From contig NZ_FNRL01000041.1 in NCBI RefSeq assembly GCF_900107795.1, forward strand, positions 1-35,730: 35,730 bases of DNA, written 5' to 3'. Below are positions 23,218 to 30,861 of the stretch, piece by piece (positions within the stretch are counted from its first letter, which is position 1; each line of letters opens with the position of its first letter). The notes under the pieces were generated by a model. It worked only from the letters and a program-made list of their open reading frames with translations, ran no database searches and was not told the origin of the DNA. The position numbers and the translations under genes were made by a program. The DNA comes from Chitinophaga terrae (ex Kim and Jung 2007) (GTDB lineage Bacteria > Bacteroidota > Bacteroidia > Chitinophagales > Chitinophagaceae).

Positions 23218-24681
23218 TTATTTGTTGTCTTTATCAGGTTGATTACTCTTTTGATGTTTGTGTTTATGCTTTGGATGGCGTTTTTCCTGCTGCTTAGGCT
23301 GTTGACCCTGGTTGCCTGATTGGTTTGGCTGTTGTTTGGGTTGTTGTCCTTGCTGCCTGTTGCCCTGTTCCTGTTTCGGCTGGTTACCCTGGTTGCCGGG
23401 TTTAGGACCATTGTTGTTGCCTCCCTGGCGTTGTTGCTGCGGGCGGGCTTCCTGTTTTTGTTTTTTCTCAGGTTGCCTGTTGTCCTGCTTCATTTTAGCA
23501 GGTTCATTTTTACCCTGGGCCTGCTTAGGCTCGTTGCCTTTTTGTTGCTTTTGTTTGTCTTTATCTTTCTGTTTGCGTTTCTGAGCAGTTTTTTCGAGAG
23601 ATTTAAGACTGATCTGGCCTACTACATCTGCATATCCCAGGTCTGTTTCCTTAGGTTTGCTGGTAACAACTTCAACAGGTTTCAGGTCTTCCGGCCTGAT
23701 GCCTTGTTTGTTAAGCAACTTGATCTCCTTAGCCCTCGTGATAGTCAGAGGGTATTGTTTGTTGCTTCCCTCGAACGAGTACCACATAAGGCTTTTGAAG
23801 ATATCTCTTTTCTGAAGGTGAGCAGTACCTGCAGCGGTTTCGATGACATCGGCATCCTCGGGGAATTCTTTCAGTGCATCGAGGTAGGTATCCAGCTCGT
23901 AGTTCAGGCAGCATTTTAACCTGCCGCATTGGCCGGATAATTTAGCCTGGTTGATAGACAGGTTCTGGTACCGGGCAGCGGTAGTATTAACGCTTTTGAA
24001 GTCGGACAACCAGGTAGAGCAGCATAATTCGCGGCCGCAACTACCGATACCGCCTACTTTCCCGGCCTCTTGTCTGGCGCCTATCTGACGCATTTCAACT
24101 TTGGCCCTGAACTCAGAAGCATATACTTTAATAAGCTCACGGAAATCGACCCTGTCGTCTGCTGTGTAAAAGAACGTAGCTTTCCGGCCATCTGCCTGGA
24201 TTTCCACTTCTGCAAGTTTCATTTCCAGGCCCAGGTTCCTGGCCAGGGCCCTGGATTTAATGAGTGCCTCCTTTTCCCGGGCTTTATTGTCACTCATTCT
24301 TTGAAGATCATCGTTCGTTGAACGGCGTAATATTTTCTTTATTTCGGGCGTGTCTTCTACACGTCTTTTCTTCATCTGTAGCTTTACCAATTCGCCTGTC
24401 AGGCTGATTGTTCCAACGTCAAATCCGCTTACCCCTTCTACAGTTACCATTTCTCCCTTATCAAAGGACTGTTTGGTAACATTTCTGAAAAAGTCTTTGC
24501 GGCTGCCGTTGTTAAAGCTAACTTCTACAATGTCAAATGGTGCTAAGCTATCTCCAAGGGGAATATTGGACAACCAATCAAATACATTCAGTCTGTTACA
24601 ACCTCCTGTACTGCATCCTCCATTACTCTTGCATCCTGCTGGCTTACCATCCACACCCGTACCACATCCGGCACAAGCCAT
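23218..24681 (-). CDS. ricT: RicT/PSP1-domain iron-sulfur protein with a long low-complexity tail
   Basis: 487 residues from the ATG at 24681 (M-A-C-A-G-C-G-T). The PSP1 domain (about 45-300) carries six conserved Cys: C215, C220, C221 in S-C-G-R-E-L-C-C and C252, C257, C258 in Q-C-G-R-L-K-C-C. In B. subtilis the homolog YaaT joins YmcA and YlbF in an Fe-S complex that affects RNase Y-dependent mRNA maturation, sporulation and competence; that partnership is not shown in Bacteroidota. Two additions stand out: five Cys in the first 28 residues, and a tail from about 366 to the end made almost only of Q, N, K, G, P and E, ending H-K-H-K-H-K-H. Together they make it far longer than the roughly 275-residue B. 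subtilis protein. It lies downstream of holB. Confidence 0.88.
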   Translation of the reverse strand: MACAGCGTGVDGKPAGCKSNGGCSTGGCNRLNVFDWLSNIPLGDSLAPFDIVEVSFNNGSRKDFFRNVTKQSFDKGEMVTVEGVSGFDVGTISLTGELVKLQMKKRRVEDTPEIKKILRRSTNDDLQRMSDNKAREKEALIKSRALARNLGLEMKLAEVEIQADGRKATFFYTADDRVDFRELIKVYASEFRAKVEMRQIGARQEAGKVGGIGSCGRELCCSTWLSDFKSVNTTAARYQNLSINQAKLSGQCGRLKCCLNYELDTYLDALKEFPEDADVIETAAGTAHLQKRDIFKSLMWYSFEGSNKQYPLTITRAKEIKLLNKQGIRPEDLKPVEVVTSKPKETDLGYADVVGQISLKSLEKTAQKRKQKDKDKQKQQKGNEPKQAQGKNEPAKMKQDNRQPEKKQKQEARPQQQRQGGNNNGPKPGNQGNQPKQEQGNRQQGQQPKQQPNQSGNQGQQPKQQEKRHPKHKHKHQKSNQPDKDNK

Positions 24682-24777
24682 ATTATTAATTAGTTTAAAT
24701 TTTAGAAATAAGTATTTCAGGTTATACCAGTTCTTAAAATACATTTTTCCTTGTAGAAAAACAAAGAACGGAAGTAA

Positions 24778-24785
24778 CAAAGATA
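24778..24785 (-). promoter_or_regulatory. -7 box TATCTTTG upstream of ricT
   Basis: Exact TAnnTTTG match on the minus strand in the gap between holB and ricT, 96 bases before the ricT ATG. No strong -33 TTG is seen at the right distance. Confidence 0.4.
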
Positions 24786-24825
24786 GGGAAAAGCAGCTGA
24801 TAAGCCCGCGAGAGGTCCATTCTTA

Positions 24826-25965
24826 TTACAATACTGGTATAGGTTTCTTTTTAAATATATGTTGTAACTTGATAGATAATGCATGGAACAGTAACTTCCC
24901 GTTAGCATTTCGTTCAATATAATAACTGGCATTATTAAGCTCCTCGGCTATAGCCGCAAGTTGCTCGTGGTTGGCCAGTTTACTGAGCTTCGTGGCAAAG
25001 TCGATTTCTTCCGGCGAAAATCCCAACAGCGATTTATCAAGATATTGCAACCTGATGGTATGTTCTATCAGGTTAATAAAATACCGCAGGAACTGCTTCT
25101 GGTTCTCCCTACCCGTTTTGGCACTGGAAATAGCTTCAATCCATTCCTGTAAAGCTATCCTGTTGCCGGTGAACAGGTGGTTCAGCCAGTTTCTAAGGAG
25201 TTCGTGGTAATCATCTTCCGAGTTCCGGAGCAGGAACAAAGCTTCCCTGTAGTTCCCCAAGGCAATAGTTGCCAATTGCTGGGCTTTCTGGGCTGGCACC
25301 TGGTTTTTTTGTTCCAGTGCCTTGACCAGGTCTTCTTTCTGTATCCCACCCACTTTAACCAGGTGAGTCCTGGAAAGGATGGTGGCCAGGATCTGTTCCT
25401 GGTTTTCGGCCACCAGTATGAATAACGTGTTCTGGGGCGGCTCCTCTATCAGCTTTAAAAGCCGGTTTCCCTCGTTGCCCAGGTATTCGGGCATCCACAT
25501 AAGAAGGATCTTATACCCGCTTTCAAAACTTTTCAGGTTCAGCTTATGCAGGATATCCTGGCATTCGCTGGCCGTAATATTTCCCTGTTTGTTTTCCGCC
25601 CCGATGAATTGCAGCCAATCGTAGGCATTGCCGTAAGGGTTGGCGCCGATGAACTCCCGCCATTCGTTTATATAATCCGTACTGATAGGTTTATCGCCCG
25701 ATTTACGGGGAATAACCGGGTAGGAATAGTGAATATCCGGGTGGATGTATTGAGATGCTTTAACGCAGGCCGCACATTGCCCGCAGGCATCGGTGGCCTG
25801 TTTGTTTTCGCAAACAAGATATTGGGTGAAAGCTAAACCGATCGGTAATCCGCCTGCCCCTTCGGGAGCAACCAGGATCATGGCATGACTAAGCCTATTA
25901 TTTTGAACTGATTGTACAAGTTGTTGCTTTACAGCACTTTGTCCTATGATTTCAGAAAACAGCAT
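24826..25965 (-). CDS. holB: DNA polymerase III subunit delta'
   Basis: 379 residues of the clamp-loader delta' type AAA+ protein, which helps open and load the beta clamp onto primed DNA. Landmarks: F-x-x-I-I-G-Q at the N-terminus, R-L-S-H-A-M-I-L, a degenerate P-loop (A-P-E-G-A-G-G-L-P-I-G, without the Lys-Thr pair, as expected for a non-hydrolysing subunit), a zinc knuckle C-G-Q-C-A-A-C with an earlier Cys, and N-R-L-L-K-L-I-E-E-P-P with L-S-R-T. The C-terminal collar domain is helical and diverged. In Bacteroidota this gene commonly neighbours ricT, as here. Confidence 0.9.
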   Translation of the reverse strand: MLFSEIIGQSAVKQQLVQSVQNNRLSHAMILVAPEGAGGLPIGLAFTQYLVCENKQATDACGQCAACVKASQYIHPDIHYSYPVIPRKSGDKPISTDYINEWREFIGANPYGNAYDWLQFIGAENKQGNITASECQDILHKLNLKSFESGYKILLMWMPEYLGNEGNRLLKLIEEPPQNTLFILVAENQEQILATILSRTHLVKVGGIQKEDLVKALEQKNQVPAQKAQQLATIALGNYREALFLLRNSEDDYHELLRNWLNHLFTGNRIALQEWIEAISSAKTGRENQKQFLRYFINLIEHTIRLQYLDKSLLGFSPEEIDFATKLSKLANHEQLAAIAEELNNASYYIERNANGKLLFHALSIKLQHIFKKKPIPVL

Positions 25966-25996
25966 GTACGCAAGTTAATGAAAAGGGGCTATACTG

Positions 25997-26536
25997 TTAA
26001 TTAAGTGGCGTGTAACAGGCATTCTCGAAGGTGCCATTGCCGGTCACTTCTCCATTTTGAGCTTTAAAGTAAAACTCTCCTGAAACCGTCTGCCTTTTGA
26101 GATTCATCCGGGTAAGTGTAATAGATGAACTGTCGGTTTCCAGGTAATCATACCCTCCGTTGTTTTTAAGGGCAACCACAACCAGACCATTGTTCTGTAC
26201 TCCTTTTACGAAAGTATAGGTTTTAAGATGAAGACTGTCGTCTACCATTTTGGGATCTTCAAACATCCCGTCCCGAAGGTTGAAAATAATTTTCAGCGAG
26301 TCCGAAACGGCTTCGGTAGACATGTATTTAAAGCCCCCGGAATCGGTATGCTGGCGGAAAATGACGTTGCTTCTAAGTTGCAGAAGGCTCGACGAATTCT
26401 GCATGTTTACAATCATTTTCATGTTAGGGCAGGAAAGGGGAGGATTATCGTCTGTGTGTTGGCAGCCCGCAAAAGCGAAGAGGATCAGGAAAGCTGGAAA
26501 TAGTACTTGTTGGTAGAAATTGGAGTTTTTTTTCAT
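25997..26536 (-). CDS. Putative lipoprotein of unknown function
   Basis: 179 residues from the ATG at 26536 (M-K-K-N-S-N-F). A hydrophobic signal ends in A-F-A-G-C, giving a lipoprotein Cys at residue 25. The rest is beta-rich; the end, with V-S-G-E-F-Y-F-K-A-Q-N-G followed by G-N-G-T-F-E-N-A-C-Y, resembles the small Bacteroidota lipoproteins grouped as DUF6252-like, but I would not insist on that. GldH, a frequent neighbour of ricT/holB, was considered and does not fit by eye. It ends 31 bases before holB starts and could be co-transcribed with it. Confidence 0.7.
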   Translation of the reverse strand: MKKNSNFYQQVLFPAFLILFAFAGCQHTDDNPPLSCPNMKMIVNMQNSSSLLQLRSNVIFRQHTDSGGFKYMSTEAVSDSLKIIFNLRDGMFEDPKMVDDSLHLKTYTFVKGVQNNGLVVVALKNNGGYDYLETDSSSITLTRMNLKRQTVSGEFYFKAQNGEVTGNGTFENACYTPLN

Positions 26537-26572
26537 ATAATGTTGCCAAAGTTTTAACAAAAGGCTGTAACG

Positions 26573-26598
26573 TCTCCCGGCCTTTCAAAGCCGGGAGA
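26573..26598 (-). terminator. GC-rich hairpin after the glutathione peroxidase gene
   Basis: TCTCCCGGC and GCCGGGAGA form a perfect 9-bp stem with an 8-base loop, 43 bases past the peroxidase stop. The T-run (CCTTTTGTT) comes only after about nine bases, so termination may be inefficient. Confidence 0.55.
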
Positions 26599-26641
26599 TA
26601 TTAGAATGTCTTGTTCAAGTTGGCAACAGGTTAGTTGAAAG

Positions 26642-27163
26642 CTATTTTTCTATAGCGGCAATTACTTCAGGAGCTTCTGGTTGTGTTTTTGGAGAAAACA
26701 CAGCTACCAGGTTTCCTTTTTCATCTAAAAGATATTTCTGGAAATTCCAGGTAACTTCTGCAGGTTCAAAATGTTTGGCTTTGCTTTCTTCCACTAACCA
26801 TTTATAGAGTGGATGAATATCACTTCCCTTTACAGAGATCTTTGCCGCCATTGGAAATGTAACGGCATACTCTTTTGTGCAGAATTCTTTTATTTCTTTG
26901 TTGCTTCCTGGTTCCTGGGAACCGAAGTTGTTGGCAGGGAAGCCTACGATCACCAGTTTATTCTGGTATTTTTTATATAATGCTTCCAGCCCTTTGTATT
27001 GGGGTGTGTTGCCGCAAAGAGAAGCGGTATTTACGATTAATACTTTTTTCCCTTTATACTTAGCGAAATCAATTTTACCTCCGTCAACTGCATCTACCTT
27101 AAAGTCATATAAATGAGAGGTGCTGAAAAGCATAAATATTGAAAGTATGGCAAGTCTGAACAT
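26642..27163 (-). CDS. Glutathione peroxidase-family thiol peroxidase, exported
   Basis: 173 residues. A short signal-like segment (M-F-R-L-A-I-L-S-I-F-M-L-F) precedes the thioredoxin-fold peroxidase. The peroxidatic Cys is C50 in N-T-A-S-L-C-G-N-T-P-Q-Y; the other active-site residues are Gln in F-G-S-Q-E-P-G and Trp-Asn in T-W-N-F-Q-K-Y-L. It reduces hydrogen peroxide or lipid hydroperoxides, and bacterial members of this type usually draw electrons from thioredoxin, not glutathione. The active-site codon is Cys, not selenocysteine. If the N-terminus works as a signal, the enzyme acts in the periplasm. Confidence 0.9.
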   Translation of the reverse strand: MFRLAILSIFMLFSTSHLYDFKVDAVDGGKIDFAKYKGKKVLIVNTASLCGNTPQYKGLEALYKKYQNKLVIVGFPANNFGSQEPGSNKEIKEFCTKEYAVTFPMAAKISVKGSDIHPLYKWLVEESKAKHFEPAEVTWNFQKYLLDEKGNLVAVFSPKTQPEAPEVIAAIEK

Positions 27164-27254
27164 CTTGGAGTTTTTTAAAGCATGATTAAATATAGCCGGT
27201 TCCGGCCATTAGTAAAGGTAGTAATACCAGTTGAAAAAAGGAAGTTTTTCATCC

Positions 27255-27941
27255 TCAATGCCAGGTGAAGGCCAGCGCGCAGATACTTACCCTCGCTTCC
27301 TGCGTCAGCAAAGCGTTTGCACAGGCTTCTGTAGTTGCGCCGGTAGTGATCACATCGTCGACCAGCAGTATATGTTTGTCTTTTAATGAAGAATTAACAG
27401 TAAAGATATCGGCCACATTCTGCCATCTTTCGGCCCTGCTCTTCCTGGTTTGGGTACTGGTAAACTGCCTTCGCAGAATCAGTTGGTTGTCAACCGGTTT
27501 CTTTATTACTTCCGCAATGCCTTTGCATAGCAGGGCCGATTGATTATAACCTCTTTCCTTTTCCCGGCGGGAGAAGAGCGGCACAGGAGCAAGCATATCT
27601 ATTTCTTCCGCCCAGGTAGTTTGACTTAGAACCAGCCCCATTTGCCTGCCCATCCATAAAGCAACATCCTGTCGTTTTTTATATTTGAACAGGTGAATGA
27701 GTTGCCGCAGGGCCGAGGTATGATGATAATAATACACGGCAAAGGCATGCCCTGTATTTACCCGGCCTGTAAACAGCCTGGATACAGGGTTTTCGGTAAA
27801 CTGTTCGAATCCTGTCCGGGGCAATGCCTCAATACAGCGGAAACATAAAAGGGTAGCGGCAGCGGGCAATTCGGCGCCGCATACTTCGCAGCAATGCGGA
27901 TAGAATAGCTGCACCAGTGGCGTTAACAAACGGGTAAGCAT
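27255..27941 (-). CDS. comF: ComF-family phosphoribosyltransferase-like protein
   Basis: 228 residues. An N-terminal zinc ribbon is seen as H-C-C-E-V-C-G followed by L-C-F-R-C. The phosphoribosyltransferase fold follows, with the PRPP loop I-L-L-V-D-D-V-I-T-T-G-A-T-T near residue 200 and an F-K-Y-K-K-R-Q-D segment typical of ComF. In transformable bacteria ComF helps bring single-stranded DNA into the cytosol; here no other competence gene is visible, though it sits 13 bases after radA, which also handles recombining DNA. The start at ATG 27941 is the only good one. Confidence 0.87.
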   Translation of the reverse strand: MLTRLLTPLVQLFYPHCCEVCGAELPAAATLLCFRCIEALPRTGFEQFTENPVSRLFTGRVNTGHAFAVYYYHHTSALRQLIHLFKYKKRQDVALWMGRQMGLVLSQTTWAEEIDMLAPVPLFSRREKERGYNQSALLCKGIAEVIKKPVDNQLILRRQFTSTQTRKSRAERWQNVADIFTVNSSLKDKHILLVDDVITTGATTEACANALLTQEARVSICALAFTWH

Positions 27942-27954
27942 AATGGAGAATTGG

Positions 27955-29331
27955 TTAGAACAAACGTTGATAAACTTCTTCTACTCTGCCAACAGCAATT
28001 ACTTCGATCTGAAATTTACTGAAATCAATTCCTTTTTTGTTATAACGGGAGACGAAAATTTTTTCAAAACCAAGTTTCTCCGCTTCCGCGATCCTTTGTT
28101 CAATACGGTTAACAGCCCTGATCTCTCCACTCAATCCTACTTCTCCCGAGAAGCAAATTTTAGAAGGAATAGCTACATCTTCGTACGATGAAAGTAATGC
28201 GCAGAGCACCGAAAGATCGATAGCCGGATCTTCTACCCGGATACCGCCGGCGATATTGAGGAAAACATCTTTTACCCCAAAGTGGAATCCGCCTCTCTTT
28301 TCCAATACTGCCAGGAGCAGCTGCAACCTGCGCAGATCAAAGCCTGTTGCCGTTCTTTGCGGGGTGCCGTATACTGATTGGGTAACCAGCGCCTGCACTT
28401 CCACCAGCAATGGGCGCATGCCTTCCAGGGTGGCGGCAATAGCTACGCCGCTCAGGAGGTCTTCCCGCTGGGAAATAAGTATTTCAGAAGGATTGGTTAC
28501 CTGCCGCAAACCTGTTCCTGTCATTTCGTAGATGCCCAGTTCGGCAGTAGAGCCAAAGCGGTTCTTGATAGTCCTGAGTATCCGGTATGCATAATGTTGG
28601 TCGCCTTCGAACTGTAATACCGTATCCACCATATGTTCCAGGACTTTAGGGCCTGCGATGGAGCCGTCTTTGGTGATGTGCCCGATGAGGAATACGGGGA
28701 TATTGCTTTCTTTGGCAAAACGTTGCAATTCGGCGGTTGTTTCGCGTATCTGCGAAACGCTGCCGGGAGCAGATTCGATAAAGGGGGAATGCAAGGTTTG
28801 TATAGAGTCGACGATCACTAACTGTGGCTGCAGTTTTTTGATTTCCTGGAAGATGGTTTGAGTAGATGTTTCTGTTAACAGGAAGAACTGGTCGTTGGTG
28901 ATCCTAATGCGATCTGCACGCATTTTTATCTGTTGTTCGCTTTCTTCGCCGCTGATGTAAAGCGTACGAATATGCTGAAGTTGCAGTGCATTTTGAAGGA
29001 ACAAAGTAGATTTTCCGATACCAGGCTCTCCGCCTACTAATACGAGAGAACCGGCCACTATACCGCCTCCCAGCACCCTGTTCAGTTCATTGTCGGGGGT
29101 GAGGATACGTTCATCCTGCCGGATAGTAACATCTGCCAGGTTGATGATCTTTTGCGTACGTCCGTTGGCGTCATTGCTATTTTTCCAGTCCGGGATTTTT
29201 GAAGGAGCATCCTTCTGCACTTTTTCTTCAACAAAAGTATTCCACTCGCCGCAGCTTGGACATCTTCCATTCCATTTTGCTGCTTCATAACCACATTGCT
29301 GACAAAAAAAGGCCGTTCTTATTTTACTCAT
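27955..29331 (-). CDS. radA: DNA repair protein RadA (Sms)
   Basis: 458 residues. A C4 zinc finger (C-Q-Q-C-G-Y...C-P-S-C-G-E-W) opens the protein, then a RecA-like ATPase with Walker A G-E-P-G-I-G-K-S-T and Walker B L-V-I-V-D-S-I-Q-T. The RadA-specific K-N-R-F-G-S motif follows, and a C-terminal Lon-protease-like domain without catalytic residues (D-V-F-L-N-I-A-G-G-I-R-V-E-D-P-A-x-D-L). RadA is a hexameric helicase that drives branch migration and processing of recombination intermediates. It probably forms an operon with comF. A TTACTTTG sequence near 29353-29360, one mismatch from TAnnTTTG, could be its -7 box. Confidence 0.95.
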   Translation of the reverse strand: MSKIRTAFFCQQCGYEAAKWNGRCPSCGEWNTFVEEKVQKDAPSKIPDWKNSNDANGRTQKIINLADVTIRQDERILTPDNELNRVLGGGIVAGSLVLVGGEPGIGKSTLFLQNALQLQHIRTLYISGEESEQQIKMRADRIRITNDQFFLLTETSTQTIFQEIKKLQPQLVIVDSIQTLHSPFIESAPGSVSQIRETTAELQRFAKESNIPVFLIGHITKDGSIAGPKVLEHMVDTVLQFEGDQHYAYRILRTIKNRFGSTAELGIYEMTGTGLRQVTNPSEILISQREDLLSGVAIAATLEGMRPLLVEVQALVTQSVYGTPQRTATGFDLRRLQLLLAVLEKRGGFHFGVKDVFLNIAGGIRVEDPAIDLSVLCALLSSYEDVAIPSKICFSGEVGLSGEIRAVNRIEQRIAEAEKLGFEKIFVSRYNKKGIDFSKFQIEVIAVGRVEEVYQRLF

Positions 29332-29879
29332 AAATTTTTAAAAGGATGGGTTACAAAGTAACAGGTTTTTTTCACGGTTGGATAAAAAAGGGGGGTAAAA
29401 ACGAACTAAAAAGTCATAAAAAGAGAAAAGAGCCAAACGGAAGATTCCGTTGACTCTTTCTACTTACTAACCCATTAAATTCAGGTCTAAATTACAAAAT
29501 GGCTTCAGAATAAAAAAGTTTATTTAATTGATGTGAATAACTTTTGACTGTTGATGCCAATCTTACAAAGTGGCTGCCAATGCCCGTTTCAGGCCGATTT
29601 TTTATCCAATATTACTTTCAATGACCCCTTCTAAAATGTTGATAGATAGAGGTGATGTTTATGATTTTTGTATATAAATTTTTTCTAATAAAATAAATTT
29701 TTATCAATGACAAATGAGCCTCTCCAAGGGGGAAAATTGTCCATTTTGTCAATATGGCAGTGTTAAATATTTTTTTTCATCAGGAAAAGGATGGGATGTC
29801 AGGGGAAGTGCTAAATAAAACTTAAAACGGGTGGATTGGAGAGGTATTTGTGCCTGCGTTAGGCATAATTTGAAAGACT
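29332..29879. other. Noncoding gap between radA and the zinc peptidase gene
   Basis: About 550 AT-rich bases with no convincing gene. An imperfect hairpin lies at 29427-29459: AAAGAG and AACGGAA pair with TTCCGTT and CTCTTT across small bulges. Looser inverted repeats occur further on (TGACAAATG at 29708-29716 with CATTTTGTCA at 29742-29751). The gap is roomy for two divergent promoters and may hold a small RNA, but I see no firm evidence for one. Confidence 0.5.
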
Positions 29880-30569
29880 ATGACACCTGGAATTCTGTTT
29901 GTATCACTGATCTTTGTGGGGATCAGCATGCTTGTAAGCTATATTCTGAAAAGTAAGTTCCAGGCTTACAGCCAAATACCCACTTCTTCGGGTCTGACAG
30001 GACAGCAAATTGCTGAGAAAATGTTGAAAGACAATCAGATATATGATGTCCGCGTACAGGCGACCGAGGGTTTTTTATCCGATCACTATAACCCGGCCGA
30101 TAGAACGGTAAACCTGAGCCCGGATGTTTATTATGGGGCTAACGTTTCAGCGGCGGCTGTGGCGGCTCACGAATGCGGGCACGCAGTGCAGCATGCGGCG
30201 GCTTATCCCTGGTTGGGGTTAAGATCCCGTTTGGTGCCTATTGTGCAGTTCAGCTCCAGCATTGTTTCCTGGGTTTTGTTGGGGGGGATATTGTTAATTA
30301 ATGTATTCCCGCAGTTATTGCTGGGCGGTATTATATTGTTTGCCGCTACCACCTTGTTTTCGATCATTACCCTGCCGGTAGAGTTCGACGCTTCAAGACG
30401 CGCCCTGGCCTGGTTAGACAGAAGCCAGGTAATGAGGCCGGCCGAGCATGACAAAGCGAAGAATGCATTATGGTGGGCAGCAATGACTTATGTGGTGGCT
30501 GCATTGGCATCAATGGCGACTTTGTTCCAGTATATTTTAATATTTATGGGAGCGAGGAACAGGGACTAA
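29880..30569 (+). CDS. Membrane zinc metallopeptidase (Zn_peptidase_2 / YugP type)
   Basis: 229 residues with membrane helices at about 4-22, 120-140, 143-163 and 205-222. The metal motif is H97-E-C-G-H101 in A-A-H-E-C-G-H-A-V-Q-H; an Asp/Glu in P-V-E-F-D-A-S-R-R-A further on is the likely third ligand. The S-G-L-T-G-Q-Q-I-A and L-S-D-H-Y-N-P-x-x-R-T-V-N-L-S elements are characteristic of this peptidase family. Substrates are unknown; a role in membrane protein quality control is a guess from fold. It stands alone, followed by a terminator. Confidence 0.87.
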   Translation: MTPGILFVSLIFVGISMLVSYILKSKFQAYSQIPTSSGLTGQQIAEKMLKDNQIYDVRVQATEGFLSDHYNPADRTVNLSPDVYYGANVSAAAVAAHECGHAVQHAAAYPWLGLRSRLVPIVQFSSSIVSWVLLGGILLINVFPQLLLGGIILFAATTLFSIITLPVEFDASRRALAWLDRSQVMRPAEHDKAKNALWWAAMTYVVAALASMATLFQYILIFMGARNRD

Positions 30570-30596
30570 AAAAAGCATATAAAAATAGGATCAAGA

Positions 30597-30628
30597 TAAA
30601 AAGGGTGGCATATAGCCGCCTTTTTTTA
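30597..30628 (+). terminator. Intrinsic terminator after the zinc peptidase gene
   Basis: GTGGC and GCCGC (one G-U pair), extended by AAAAAGG against CTTTTTT, form a stem that runs into T7. It is about 30 bases past the stop. Confidence 0.75.
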
Positions 30629-30861
30629 TATATGTACATTGGTACAAATGAGGAAAATTCATTTAATTCTTAACATTTTGTTAAAGAATTGAGAAATTAT
30701 CTATATTTTTAAACCATGAAATTGAAGTAGCCGCTTTAGATTTCATTTTGTGTTTTTGCTTATGTTGTTAATATAGAATGCCCAAGAGTATTTAACCGAA
30801 CAACCAAAATTTGTTTTTATTACTGCTGTCATTATAACTCAAAATCTAAACATTCAAAGCC
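30629..30861 (+). promoter_or_regulatory. Leader region of the susCD operon
   Basis: About 230 AT-rich bases. AATTCTTAAC (30665-30674) and GTTAAAGAATT (30680-30690) form an imperfect palindrome that could bind a regulator. I found no exact -33/-7 pair, and no sigma/anti-sigma or regulator gene is adjacent. Confidence 0.35.

Noticed and set aside
23320..23919. 199-residue plus-strand open frame opposite ricT, rich in Leu and Phe
   Set aside because: The composition is the complement of the Q/N/K-rich tail; it mimics a membrane protein but has no independent support.
25997..26536. Identification of the lipoprotein as GldH
   Set aside because: The genomic position next to holB and ricT suggested it, but the sequence shows none of the features I associate with GldH; left as unknown lipoprotein.
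26642..27163. Selenocysteine in the peroxidase
   Set aside because: The active-site codon encodes Cys; there is no in-frame TGA.
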